From: Lachnospiraceae bacterium
GTDB taxonomy: Bacteria; Bacillota; Clostridia; Lachnospirales; Lachnospiraceae
Length of the DNA: 64,000 nucleotides
Reading direction: 5' to 3'
Assembly: GCA_017520155.1 (NCBI GenBank)
Contig: JAFXGR010000066.1
Span: 24,399-88,398 of the forward strand
Shown: positions 19,124 through 27,894 of the stretch, in pieces
Position numbering within the stretch: the first letter of the stretch is position 1
Layout of the letters: each line of letters opens with the position of its first letter
The notes under the pieces: model-generated
The model's database searches: none
Seen by the model: the letters and a program-made list of their open reading frames with translations, nothing else
Told to the model about the DNA's origin: nothing
Program-made: the position numbers and the translations under genes

Positions 19124-19210
19124 TCAGCAGTATTTCCAACAGTATTGGTGTAATTTGTCCATCCCCTTGGCTTCTGCCTTTACCTTCCTTTTATTAACTG
19201 TAAAAAATAA
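19107..19210 (+). pseudogene. 3'-end remnant of a second yibE/F gene
   Basis: About 100 bp that include and follow the DASS gene stop align with the last ~100 bp of the intact yibE/F gene (15318-15422), at roughly 75-80% by eye. The shared words are EVISSISSSIGVI, PLTAAFTSLLL and a final A-rich stop. One T is missing in the middle, so the frame is broken. This looks like what is left of a yibE/F paralogue after insertion or deletion. Confidence 0.75.
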
Positions 19211-19269
19211 ATAACCAGGGTATCATTCTGACACTTGCAGGCATTCAATAAAAAAGTTTATTTCTTCTA

Positions 19270-19297
19270 CAGACCATAAATTTATGGTCTGTTTTTT
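19270..19297 (+). terminator. rho-independent terminator after the DASS gene
   Basis: A perfect palindrome CAGACCATAAA/TTTATGGTCTG (19270-19291) is followed by six T. It separates the first SDR-DASS unit from the second SDR unit. Confidence 0.88.
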
Positions 19298-19357
19298 ATT
19301 TTTCCTTTCCCCTTCCCCTCCATGAATTTTCTCTTACTTTTCTATCTTCCCCTTAAT

Positions 19358-19400
19358 GTGACTTAATCACTTTACAAATAGTAATGATTACTATTATTAT
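19358..19400 (+). promoter_or_regulatory. operator copy 2 and promoter of second SDR gene
   Basis: GTGACTTAATCAC (19358-19370) repeats the operator seen at 16917. It runs straight into a -35-like TTTACA (19371-19376). The -10 is TATTAT at 19395-19400 (18-bp spacer). Between them sits a perfect 15-bp palindrome TAGTAATGATTACTA (19379-19393), well placed for a repressor. Confidence 0.55.
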
Positions 19401-19441
19401 AAAAAAAAACAAAAATGCTTATAAAAAAGGAGGAAATAGAT

Positions 19442-20206
19442 ATGTTTGATTTAACATCAAGAGTTGCAGTAATTACAGGAGGTTCATCCGGCTTAGGAGT
19501 TCTTTTCGCTAAAGCCTTGGCAGGGCAGAATGCAACCATTGTATTGCTGGCAAGAAGAGAAGAAAAATTAAAGGCTGTTGCCGCAGATTTAGAAAAAGAA
19601 TATGGAAAAGAGGTTAGCTATTACGTATGTGATGTTACCAACAGCCAGCAGGTAGCTTCCGTTGCTGAACAGATTGTAGAAAAATTCGGTAAAATCGATA
19701 TTGCTGTAAACTGTGCCGGAGGTGGTAACTGTACCTGGGCAGATAAATTAACCGATGAAATGTGGCACAAAACCATGAGTGTAAACCTTCACGGTGTATT
19801 CTACTGCTGTCGTGAATTTGGCAAGGCCATGATCAAAAACGGATACGGAAGAATTATCAATGTATCTTCCATGTTAGGTTCCGTTGGAATGGATGTGGCA
19901 TTTGGAAACGGTATTGCAGAATATGCAGCTTCCAAGGGTGCCGTAAATAATCTTACTCGTCAGCTGGCTGTAGAATGGGCACAGCATGGAATCACAGTAA
20001 ATGCCATTGCTCCCGGTTTCTTTGCTTCCGAGGTATCTCCTGTAGGAAATGAAGAATTTGATCGTTTCTTAAAAACAAAATGTCCCATGAAGAGAGAAGG
20101 ACATCCTCACGATCTGGATTCTGCCGTAGTCTTCCTTGCTGCAGATGAAAGTGCTTATATCACTGGACAGATTGTAGGTGTAGATGGCGGTTGGACTGCC
20201 TTATAG
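19442..20206 (+). CDS. SDR family oxidoreductase (second copy)
   Basis: This 254-residue short-chain dehydrogenase is of the same length as the first SDR. It has TGGSSGLG (12-19), NCAGGGN, YAASKGA (catalytic Tyr-Lys) and YITGQIVGVDGGW. The start at 19442 follows a strong AAAGGAGG; a TTG or ATG further up would overlap that site. It resembles gluconate 5-dehydrogenase-like enzymes, with the substrate unknown. It heads a run of four same-strand genes (SDR, MFS, GntP, aldo/keto reductase) ending at the terminator near 24018, which likely form one transcription unit. Confidence 0.88.
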   Translation: MFDLTSRVAVITGGSSGLGVLFAKALAGQNATIVLLARREEKLKAVAADLEKEYGKEVSYYVCDVTNSQQVASVAEQIVEKFGKIDIAVNCAGGGNCTWADKLTDEMWHKTMSVNLHGVFYCCREFGKAMIKNGYGRIINVSSMLGSVGMDVAFGNGIAEYAASKGAVNNLTRQLAVEWAQHGITVNAIAPGFFASEVSPVGNEEFDRFLKTKCPMKREGHPHDLDSAVVFLAADESAYITGQIVGVDGGWTAL

Positions 20207-20222
20207 TCTCTCATTATCATGT

Positions 20223-20254
20223 CTTCACCGGTTGGGGGGACCTTACCGGTGAAG
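20223..20254 (+). repeat. intercistronic hairpin between SDR and MFS genes
   Basis: A perfect 10-bp stem CTTCACCGGT/ACCGGTGAAG encloses a G-rich loop. No T-tract follows, so it may protect or tune the mRNA rather than end it. Confidence 0.55.
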
Positions 20255-20289
20255 CTTCACATATATTTAATAAATAAGGAGAAAAAATT

Positions 20290-21555
20290 ATGAGTTCAAA
20301 TAAAAAATCAGCATTTCATTATGCCTGGGTTGTATTAATTGCAACTGTAGTTATGAATTTCTTTTATTCCATTGTTTTCAGTTCTTTTGGCGTATACGCT
20401 GCCTCAGTTCTGGAAGCTAACCCCGGAATCAGCAGAACTGCTTATTCCATTATCCCTACCCTTCATTCTCTTTTTTCTACTATTTTTCTTCTTTCTTATG
20501 GAAAAATAGTACAAAAACTGAGTTTTAGAGGCGTTATTTTAGGAGGCGGACTTTCCATTGCTATTGGATACTTTATTTATTCTTTCGCTTCCAATATTGT
20601 TGTATTTTATATTGGTGCTTTCTTTGTAGGACTCTTTCCTGCTTTTTGTTCTTCTACCACAACCGGTGCTTTAATTAACCGTTGGTTTGGAAAATTAAAC
20701 AGTACCTTACTTAGTATTTCCATGGCCATCGGAGGCTTTGGCGGTACCATTGGAAGTAACCTAGTAGGAAAATGGCTGTCCACCATTGGCTACAAAGCAA
20801 GCTTTCGTAACATGGCCATTATCATTGCTGTAGTAGTAATTATCTTATTCTTCTTTGTGAGAAACTCTCCTGCTGACAAAAATACTGTAATGCTTTGGGC
20901 AAGTGAAGAACAGAAAAAAATCACAAAACAGGAAGATCGTCCCGGTTATACCTTGAAGCAGGCTATGAAAACTTATAATTTCTGGGCTATTGCAATCTTC
21001 TTTATGCTCTATGCTGCTGCTTTCTACGCCGCTTATGCAAATGTTACATTATATATGGCCGACCTGGGATGGGATTCTACTGTTTATGGTGCTATCTTTG
21101 GTGTAGTTTCCGTAGCTAATGTTATTGCCATGGTTCCCGGTGGATATGCAGCAGATAAAGTGGGCTCCAGAATTACCGTATTAGTGCTTTGTGCCTTATA
21201 TGCTATTGTATGTATAATCTTAGGCTTTACTACACCTTCTGTAGGAATGATGTATCTGGTTACTGCCTTAATTGGTGTTTGCTGGTTATTTGCCAAGGTA
21301 TTGCATACTCCTTTAGCCCTTTTATTCGGAAGCAGAGATTCTGCCAGTATTATTGCTATTTTAACTGCAGCCATTACTATCGGTGCTTCCATCGGTATTC
21401 CTGCTGCAAATATTATTTATGATATGACCGGTTCTTACTCCGGCTTATTCAAAGTATTATTAATTGTATTAGTTATTGGCCTTGTATTAGCCTTTACCGC
21501 AATTAAGCCGATTCCCGGTGCCGATAAGGTTGGCGGACCGGATGCATTAAAGTAA
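20290..21555 (+). CDS. MFS transporter, OFA type (second copy)
   Basis: This 421-residue, twelve-helix carrier starts SAFHYAWVVLIATVVMNFFY and has a central loop with ASEEQKKITKQEDRPGYTLK. It is the second OFA-like MFS protein of the block. It sits between the second SDR and the GntP permease, with a ribosome site (AAGGAGAAAA) close to the ATG. It probably moves the substrate or product of the neighbouring dehydrogenases; the chemical identity is unknown. Confidence 0.87.
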   Translation: MSSNKKSAFHYAWVVLIATVVMNFFYSIVFSSFGVYAASVLEANPGISRTAYSIIPTLHSLFSTIFLLSYGKIVQKLSFRGVILGGGLSIAIGYFIYSFASNIVVFYIGAFFVGLFPAFCSSTTTGALINRWFGKLNSTLLSISMAIGGFGGTIGSNLVGKWLSTIGYKASFRNMAIIIAVVVIILFFFVRNSPADKNTVMLWASEEQKKITKQEDRPGYTLKQAMKTYNFWAIAIFFMLYAAAFYAAYANVTLYMADLGWDSTVYGAIFGVVSVANVIAMVPGGYAADKVGSRITVLVLCALYAIVCIILGFTTPSVGMMYLVTALIGVCWLFAKVLHTPLALLFGSRDSASIIAILTAAITIGASIGIPAANIIYDMTGSYSGLFKVLLIVLVIGLVLAFTAIKPIPGADKVGGPDALK

Positions 21556-21603
21556 TCCAGCCTAAATCGTTATATTTTTCCATAGAAAGGATCAAAGATA
21601 TTT

Positions 21604-22914
21604 ATGGGCTATGCAGCACTTATTATTGGCTTTCTTTTATTAGCCACCTTATGCTTACTGAATATTAATGCTGTTATTGCAGCATTTACTGCCGCTCTTG
21701 CTGTGGTAGTATTGGCAGCTCTTCCACTGACCGAATCTTTGATCGATGTATTTTTTGGCCGATTTGGCACCATTGCAGGCAGTATGTTTCCTATGTTCTT
21801 ATTTGGTTCTATTTTGGCCAAAATATATACCGGCAGTGGAGCGGCCTATTCTATTGCAGAAACAGTGGGTTATCATTTGTTTCGTTTTGCCAAATCGGAA
21901 AAACAAAAATATGCCTTGGGATTTTTATCCGTTATTCTTTCTGCTGCAATTATTTGCTACGGAGGAATAAATGCAGCGGTAGCTCTTCTTACCATCTATC
22001 CCATTGCCTTAAATATTTTCCAAAAGGCAGGGATTCCCAAGCGGTTTATTATGGGCGCCATCTGCGGCGGAGCCTTTACCTTTGCCTTAAGCGGTCCCGG
22101 TTCTCCTCAGCCTACCAATGTGGTAGCCATGGAAATCGGCACCTCTTCCGGTGTGGGACTTGTAGCCGGATTTGTAGGCGCTATTGTAGAAATTATTGTT
22201 ATGGTAATCATTCTAACCTATTTATGTATACGTGCCGTAAAACAAGGAGAAAAATTTCTTCCCGGTCCAAAAGATGTATTAGATACCTCTGCTCATAAAA
22301 AAATCGGGTTTTTCCGATGTATCCTGCCTCTTTTGGTATTATTGGTTTTATTTAACTTTTTAAAGATTAATATCGCCTTAGCAATTTTATTAAGCTGTCT
22401 TGCTGCAGTTATTATCTTCTTTCCCGAGTTAAAGAAAGAAAAGATTTTGTATTCTTTAAATGAAGGTGCCTTTCAGGCACTGCTTCCTACAGTCACCATC
22501 GCCGGTATTAACGGCTTTGCTGCTGTGGTTCAAACAGTTCCGGAATATGAGAAAGTGATTGATAAATTGTTATCCTCTTCTCTTCCTCCGGTTCTGATGT
22601 TAATTTTTTGTGTATCTTTAATCTGTATGATTACCGGCGGCTCAACCACGGGAACCCAGATTGCTCTTCCTGTGATTAGTCCTGTGTTAACAGGCCTGGG
22701 ATTAAGCCTTCCCTTTATTCATCGTGTGGGCACTTTTGCTGCTACTATGCTGGATTCTATTCCCAGTAGTGGTGCCATTATTATGGCCATCAATGTGGCC
22801 GGACTGAAAATGAAAGATGGTTATCCCCCTGTTTTCGTATCAACCATTATTGCCACTACCTGCGGCACCATAGCCGTAGCTCTTATGATGAGCCTGTTTC
22901 CTATGCTGCCCTAA
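21604..22914 (+). CDS. GntP family permease
   Basis: This 436-residue protein has about twelve hydrophobic segments. Typical GntP/citrate-Mg-like blocks are FGSILAKIYTGSGAAYSIAE, SGPGSPQPTNVVA and MITGGSTTGTQIALPVISP. The family imports gluconate and other sugar acids or hydroxy acids. Its place between an SDR/MFS pair and an aldo/keto reductase supports uptake of a polyhydroxy acid, but this is inference. Confidence 0.85.
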   Translation: MGYAALIIGFLLLATLCLLNINAVIAAFTAALAVVVLAALPLTESLIDVFFGRFGTIAGSMFPMFLFGSILAKIYTGSGAAYSIAETVGYHLFRFAKSEKQKYALGFLSVILSAAIICYGGINAAVALLTIYPIALNIFQKAGIPKRFIMGAICGGAFTFALSGPGSPQPTNVVAMEIGTSSGVGLVAGFVGAIVEIIVMVIILTYLCIRAVKQGEKFLPGPKDVLDTSAHKKIGFFRCILPLLVLLVLFNFLKINIALAILLSCLAAVIIFFPELKKEKILYSLNEGAFQALLPTVTIAGINGFAAVVQTVPEYEKVIDKLLSSSLPPVLMLIFCVSLICMITGGSTTGTQIALPVISPVLTGLGLSLPFIHRVGTFAATMLDSIPSSGAIIMAINVAGLKMKDGYPPVFVSTIIATTCGTIAVALMMSLFPMLP

Positions 22915-22962
22915 AAAGATATTATTTTAAAATTTTGATATTATATTGAAAGGAGAATTATT

Positions 22963-23955
22963 ATGAAATATTTAGAGATAAAAGGACTTACAACAAAAGT
23001 TTCCGATATTGCTTTCGGAACAGCTACCTCTACCTTAGAGGATGAAGAAAAAATCCATGCTATGCTGGACTATTACGTAGAGCAGGGAGGAAACTATATC
23101 GATACTGCTCGTTTTTATGGAAGAGGAAGCGGTATTCAGCATACAGAAGAAATTTTGGGCCGATGGCTGGCTAAAAACGATAATCGAAGTAAAGTAATTA
23201 TCCAGTCTAAATGCTGCAATCCTTATATCGATCGTAATTTAAATGTGTTTGAAGAAATTCCCCGTGTAGGCCGCTCCTACATGTATGATGATATTTTATT
23301 CAGCCGTGATAAACTGGGGGTAGAAACTATTGATATTTACTTAATGCACAGAGATAATCCTAATGTACCTGTATCTGAAATTATGGATACCTTTGAAGAG
23401 TTTTTAAGAAGAGGATGGATTAAAGCTTATGGTATGAGCAACTGGCGTTTTGACCGTTTTATGGAAGCTTATGAATACTGTGAGAAAATGGCTTATCAGG
23501 GTCCCAGCATTTACAGTCCTTTCTTCAGCCTGGTAGAACTGGAGCGCCCTTGGTATTATCGTATTCCTCCTTTCAACTCCAAAAATCTGTCATGGTTTGA
23601 AGAACATCAGGATGTAACTTTAGCTGCCTGGTCTGCTCAGGGAAGAGGATTCTTTGGAGATTATCCTCAGTATGATCCTGAAAATGCCGATGCCTTAACC
23701 CGTATGGCAGTTTTAACTCCTGTTAACTATGCAAGAAAAGAAAGAGTAAAGAAACTGGCAGAGGTGAAGAACATTCGTCCTTCCCAGATTTCTCTTCTCT
23801 ATGTACTAAGTCAGAAAGCGTCTGTTGCTGCCATTATCGGTCCTCGTTCTTCTAAGGATATTGATAATGTATTAAATGCAAGTACACAGCTGCTTACCCA
23901 GGAAGAGGTTGATTATCTTACCTTAAAAAGTGATACTCTACCCTTAATAAAATAA
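22963..23955 (+). CDS. aldo/keto reductase
   Basis: This 330-residue TIM-barrel NAD(P)H oxidoreductase shows the family tetrad D47 (NYIDTARFYG), Y52, K83 (IIQSKCC) and H128 (IYLMHRDNP). The cofactor-binding C-terminal segment reads AAIIGPRSSKDIDNVLNA. AAAGGAGAA precedes the ATG. It is the last gene of its unit, and a strong terminator follows. It probably reduces or oxidises a carbonyl compound in the same pathway as the two SDRs. Confidence 0.9.
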   Translation: MKYLEIKGLTTKVSDIAFGTATSTLEDEEKIHAMLDYYVEQGGNYIDTARFYGRGSGIQHTEEILGRWLAKNDNRSKVIIQSKCCNPYIDRNLNVFEEIPRVGRSYMYDDILFSRDKLGVETIDIYLMHRDNPNVPVSEIMDTFEEFLRRGWIKAYGMSNWRFDRFMEAYEYCEKMAYQGPSIYSPFFSLVELERPWYYRIPPFNSKNLSWFEEHQDVTLAAWSAQGRGFFGDYPQYDPENADALTRMAVLTPVNYARKERVKKLAEVKNIRPSQISLLYVLSQKASVAAIIGPRSSKDIDNVLNASTQLLTQEEVDYLTLKSDTLPLIK

Positions 23956-23980
23956 AGATTAACAATACCTATAGTTAAAT

Positions 23981-24018
23981 AAAAAGTGGAAATCGGCTTT
24001 AACTGATTTCCACTTTTT
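23981..24018. terminator. bidirectional terminator
   Basis: A perfect 14-bp stem AAAAAGTGGAAATC/GATTTCCACTTTTT has a 10-base loop. It is shared by the aldo/keto reductase (plus) and the YczE-like gene (minus), which converge here. Confidence 0.9.
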
Positions 24019-24023
24019 TCCCT

Positions 24024-24653
24024 TTATACTGCTATCTTTTTCTTACTTCCCAGCATTCTAAGCTTATGGGCAAAAAGCTGAATACAGGGACCTGCAGTTA
24101 ATGCGGTAATTACTGTTACAATTCCAGCCTTTCCTCCAAGAAGAAGTCCAATCACAATAAAGCTGATATCAAAGGATATCTTTACAATCCTGTATTCCTT
24201 CTTAAGCTTTTCCTGTAATACTAATACAACTCCGGTAAAAGGATCCACTCCGATATTTACCACGATAAAAATAGCAATTCCAAGATATAACAGTAAGCAT
24301 CCCGTTGCTGCAAATATGATTCTAAACAGAAAGCTGTTATCCGGTACCAGATAATGATAAATTGTACTTCCAAAGCTTACACATAAGCCATAAGGAAGAA
24401 AATATACTACTGTTCCGATGCTTACAAACTTTCTTCCGATAAATAACAACAATGCCACTAAACTTATATTAACTATATTAGAAACTGTTCCCAGCTGCTC
24501 TACCGAAAGATGAAAAAAATTACGTATACCGTCATAGACAATTCCTACGGAATCATTTCCTAAACCTGCCAGATTATTAAAAGCTACCCCTGTACCAATA
24601 AGGAGCACCCCAATTAATGCATAAAAAATTTTACTAAAATATTGTTTTTCCAT
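24024..24653 (-). CDS. YczE/YyaS/YitT-like membrane protein
   Basis: This 209-residue protein has five to six hydrophobic segments and the pattern GTGVAFNNLAGLGNDSVGIVYDGI near the N-terminus and NIGVDPFTGVVLVL at ~130-145. Both are typical of the YczE/YitT-like family of integral membrane proteins of unknown function. It is the third and last gene of the transketolase unit (41 bp after the second transketolase gene). Transport is a guess. Confidence 0.7.
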   Translation of the reverse strand: MEKQYFSKIFYALIGVLLIGTGVAFNNLAGLGNDSVGIVYDGIRNFFHLSVEQLGTVSNIVNISLVALLLFIGRKFVSIGTVVYFLPYGLCVSFGSTIYHYLVPDNSFLFRIIFAATGCLLLYLGIAIFIVVNIGVDPFTGVVLVLQEKLKKEYRIVKISFDISFIVIGLLLGGKAGIVTVITALTAGPCIQLFAHKLRMLGSKKKIAV

Positions 24654-24694
24654 TCTTACTTTTTTCTTATCCTTTTCTCTATCTTTTTTGCTTC

Positions 24695-25645
24695 TTATTC
24701 CTTGTCACATAAAAAGCCTTTTATTTTTTTCAAAATACTTTCACTGTCCAGTCCGTATTCTTTGATCAGCTCAGCTCCGGAACCGGACTGACCAAAGATA
24801 TCCTGTACTCCAATTTTTAATACTTTTGCTGCATTCTTCGCAGAAATCACATCTGCCACAGCACTTCCCAAGCCTCCGATAACGGAATGTTCTTCCACCG
24901 TTACTACTTTCCCTGTTTTCTTGGCTGATGTTAAAATTGCCCCTTCATCTAAAGGTTTAATGGTATGGATATTGATTACCTCAGCATTAATTCCTTCTTT
25001 TTCCAGTTCCTCTGCCGCCTCTAAGGCTTCAGCTACACAAAGTCCCGTAGCAACAATACTTACGTCAGTTCCTTCCTTTAACAGTACTGCCTTTCCCAAT
25101 TCAAATTTATAATCAGGAACTTCATTTATCACAGGAACAGGCATTCTTCCAAACCTAAGATAAACCGGTCCCTGATGGTGATATGCCGCTTCTACTGCCG
25201 CTTTTGCTTCCACATCATCAGCAGGGCTGATTATGGTCATTCCCGGAATAGTTCTCATTAACGCAATATCTTCATTACATTGATGAGTTGCACCATCCTC
25301 TCCTACAGAAATACCTGCATGGGTAGCTGCAATTTTTACATTTAACCCGGGATAGCCAATGGAATTTCTAATTTGTTCAAAGGCTCTTCCCGCTGCAAAC
25401 ATGGCGAAGCTGCTGGCAAAGGCAACTTTTCCTGTGGCTGCAATTCCTGCAGCAACTCCCATCATATTACATTCCGCAATTCCACAGTCAATATGGCGAT
25501 GGGGAAATTTATCACGAAAAATATCTGTTCTTGTTGCTACTGCCAAATCTGCATCCAGTACAACAATATCTTCCTTTTTTTCTCCCAAAGCAGCAAGGGC
25601 ATTACCATAACTAACTCTGGTTGCAATCTTCTTTTCTCTATTCAT
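24695..25645 (-). CDS. transketolase, C-terminal subunit
   Basis: This 316-residue protein has the pyrimidine-binding and C-terminal domains of a split transketolase: DADLAVATRTDIFRDKFP, DCGIAECNMMGVAAG with the catalytic Glu, HAGISVGEDGATHQ, and TVEEHSVIGGLGSAVADV. With the N-terminal subunit encoded upstream it forms a TPP enzyme that moves two-carbon ketol units between sugar phosphates. The start codon overlaps the end of the upstream gene by 8 bp, so the two are translationally coupled. The location beside a dehydrogenase/carrier block suggests a dedicated transketolase. Confidence 0.92.
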   Translation of the reverse strand: MNREKKIATRVSYGNALAALGEKKEDIVVLDADLAVATRTDIFRDKFPHRHIDCGIAECNMMGVAAGIAATGKVAFASSFAMFAAGRAFEQIRNSIGYPGLNVKIAATHAGISVGEDGATHQCNEDIALMRTIPGMTIISPADDVEAKAAVEAAYHHQGPVYLRFGRMPVPVINEVPDYKFELGKAVLLKEGTDVSIVATGLCVAEALEAAEELEKEGINAEVINIHTIKPLDEGAILTSAKKTGKVVTVEEHSVIGGLGSAVADVISAKNAAKVLKIGVQDIFGQSGSGAELIKEYGLDSESILKKIKGFLCDKE

Positions 25646-26504
25646 TGTCTGCCCCCTTACTTTCTTCCTGCTGTCTTAATAGTTTCTTCCGGGCTGCTTC
25701 CAACTCTTCTAAGGCCAAAGCCAGCTGTTCATCATTTGGCGGTGTACCGTGCCATTTAGCCAAATCTTCCATAAAGGAAACACCTTTTCCTTTTATGGTT
25801 TTTGCTATGATTGCTGTGGGTCTGTCTTTGATTTCTCTTGCCTCCTTGAAGGCAGTTCTGATTTCATCAAAATCATGGCCGTCAATGGTGATTACATGAA
25901 AACGGAAGGCTTTAAATTTCTCATCTATGGGATAGGGGGAATTTACTTCCGAAATCTCTCCGTCGATCTGCAGATTATTGTTATCTACAATAACCACAAG
26001 ATTATCCAGCTTGTTTTGTGCTGCCAGCATGGCCGCCTCCCAAACCTGGCCTTCCTGAATCTCTCCATCTCCAAGAAGGGTGTATACTCGGTAATCATCT
26101 CCGTAAATTTTTGCTGACAGAGCCATACCTACTGCTGCTGAAACACCTTGCCCTAAGGAACCGGAGGACATATCTACTCCCGGTATTTTATTCATTACAG
26201 GATGTCCCTGGAGCTTTCTTCCAAGCTTTCTAAGTCCCTGCAATTCTTCCTTAGGGAAATAGCCACGTTCTGCTAAAGTGGCATAATACCCGGGTGCGGT
26301 ATGACCTTTAGACAATACAAACCGATCACGTCCCATATCTGCAGGATTTGCCGGATCTATCTTCATCTCCTCAAAATAAAGATAGGTATATATATCCGCT
26401 GCCGATAGAGATCCTCCCGGATGTCCGGATTTGGCATTGTGAATTGCCTTTACCGTTTCTTTTCTGATATTGTTTGCTTTTAATTTTAATTCTATGTTTT
26501 TCAT
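25638..26504 (-). CDS. transketolase, N-terminal subunit
   Basis: This 288-residue TPP-binding half of a split transketolase has AKSGHPGGSLSAADIYTYLY (26-45), LSKGHTAPGYYATLAERG, and the TPP/Mg motif GDGEIQEGQVWEAAM ending in VDNNNLQIDG. It is the first gene of a three-gene unit with the C-terminal subunit and a YczE-like protein. A GACAATTGTC palindrome (26541-26550) lies just upstream and may bind a regulator. Confidence 0.92.
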   Translation of the reverse strand: MKNIELKLKANNIRKETVKAIHNAKSGHPGGSLSAADIYTYLYFEEMKIDPANPADMGRDRFVLSKGHTAPGYYATLAERGYFPKEELQGLRKLGRKLQGHPVMNKIPGVDMSSGSLGQGVSAAVGMALSAKIYGDDYRVYTLLGDGEIQEGQVWEAAMLAAQNKLDNLVVIVDNNNLQIDGEISEVNSPYPIDEKFKAFRFHVITIDGHDFDEIRTAFKEAREIKDRPTAIIAKTIKGKGVSFMEDLAKWHGTPPNDEQLALALEELEAARKKLLRQQEESKGADNE

Positions 26505-26540
26505 GCCCTTATCATAATCATTATTTATCGGATTAGAAAT

Positions 26541-26594
26541 GACAATTGTCCCTTTTTATCCTTTCTTGAAATTTTTATTTTCCTTTGCTAAAAT
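26541..26594. promoter_or_regulatory. divergent control region: tkt palindrome and yerB promoter
   Basis: GACAATTGTC (26541-26550) is a perfect palindrome ~40 bp before the tkt start. On the plus strand TTGAAA (26566-26571), a 17-bp spacer and TAAAAT (26589-26594) form a good sigma-A promoter for the YerB-like gene. Confidence 0.55.
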
Positions 26595-26694
26595 ACACAT
26601 ATTGAAAGAATATGGGAAAATTAAAAACTTTTTTCATCATTCGAATTCAAATGCAACGCTTTATACATAACTCATTTATTTGAAAGGAGAACAC

Positions 26695-27819
26695 ATGAAA
26701 TCATTATTATCTACTTTTTTCCTTTGTTTTTTTCTCTTTTTTATTCTGGGCTGTGGAGAAAAACAGGAGCGCACCATGATTAATCTTCCCTCTCCCGATT
26801 CTTCAGTAAAAAGCACAGAAAACTTTAGACAAGAGGAAAGCTCCCTACCGGATATTCCTGAAAATACTACTCCTCAAGGGATGACTGCCAGCCCTCTTAC
26901 TAATGAATGGGTTTCTTTGGAAACTGCCTCCCTCCGTCCTTTGGCAGTCATGATTCCCAATGATGCTTCTGCACTGCCTCACTATAATCTTTCTAAAGCT
27001 GATATTTTATATGAAGTTCCTGTGGAAGGAAATATGACCAGATTAATGGGAATTTTCGGTGATTGGACTACATTGGAAAGAGTAGGAAATATTCGAAGCT
27101 GCAGAGATTACTTTGTTTATTGGGCCTTTGAGTGGGATGCCATTTATATCCATGCCGGAGGACCTTTTTATATCCATGATGTTATCGGACGCCATGATAC
27201 CCAGAATATTGATGCATTATCTGCACCGGAAGGAGTATTTTATCGTACCACTGATAGAAGTGCACCACAAAATCTTTATTTTGACGGCTCTTCTCTCCTT
27301 AAGGAAGCCGGCAGATTATCTTATCCTTTAGAAATACGAGAAGGGTATAGGGATAATCTTCACTTCCAATTTTCCCGGGAGGAAAATAGATTAGATCAAT
27401 ATTCCCAGGCATCTTTTGCCAAAAAAATCTATTTAAAAAATGCTTATCCCGTAACCGGAACCTGGTTTGAATATAATGAAGATGATGGCTTATATTATCG
27501 TTTCCAATCTATTTCCAACGGAGCCCACATGGATGCTGCTACGGGAAAACAACTTGCCTTTAAAAACATTATTCTTCAATTTACTTATTCAGAGGTTCGT
27601 GACAATCAAGGATACCTTGCCTTTCAGTGCATCGACTCTTCCAGAGATGGATGGTACTTTACTAACGGAAAAGCCATTCATATTAACTGGAGAAAAGATT
27701 CCGATTATGGTTCTACCAGATATTATGATGACAACGGCAACGAAATCCTTCTTAATACTGGAAAAACCATGATCTGTATTCTTCGGGATGGTTCAACCTT
27801 CTCCTTCGCTAATAAATAA
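26695..27819 (+). CDS. YerB-like DUF3048 lipoprotein
   Basis: The predicted product is 374 residues. The start at 26695 follows AAAGGAGA; a longer TTG start would swallow that site. The N-terminus is a lipoprotein signal with lipobox ILGC (Cys near residue 18), then a Ser/Pro-rich linker. The rest is the DUF3048/YerB fold: RPLAVMIPNDASALPHYNLS, ADILYEVPVEGNMTRLMGIF, VGNIRSCRDYFVYWA, and C-terminal KAIHINWRKDSDYGSTRYYD. The protein should be anchored outside the membrane. Its role is not established; the family is widespread in Firmicutes. Confidence 0.88.
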   Translation: MKSLLSTFFLCFFLFFILGCGEKQERTMINLPSPDSSVKSTENFRQEESSLPDIPENTTPQGMTASPLTNEWVSLETASLRPLAVMIPNDASALPHYNLSKADILYEVPVEGNMTRLMGIFGDWTTLERVGNIRSCRDYFVYWAFEWDAIYIHAGGPFYIHDVIGRHDTQNIDALSAPEGVFYRTTDRSAPQNLYFDGSSLLKEAGRLSYPLEIREGYRDNLHFQFSREENRLDQYSQASFAKKIYLKNAYPVTGTWFEYNEDDGLYYRFQSISNGAHMDAATGKQLAFKNIILQFTYSEVRDNQGYLAFQCIDSSRDGWYFTNGKAIHINWRKDSDYGSTRYYDDNGNEILLNTGKTMICILRDGSTFSFANK

Positions 27820-27823
27820 CAGT

Positions 27824-27874
27824 AAAAAAAGAAAGATTACCTAAGTCTTAGCTCTTAAGTAATCTTTCTTTTTT
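27824..27874 (+). terminator. terminator after yerB-like gene
   Basis: A stem GAAAGATTAC.../...GTAATCTTTC with flanking A7 and T6 follows the stop codon directly. Confidence 0.85.
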
Positions 27875-27894
27875 ACAGTTTAACTATTATTTTA

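Noticed and set aside
26505-26540. Sigma-28 promoter for the transketolase genes (TCCGATAA on the minus strand)
   Set aside because: The nearest TAAA is 22 bp upstream rather than 15-16.
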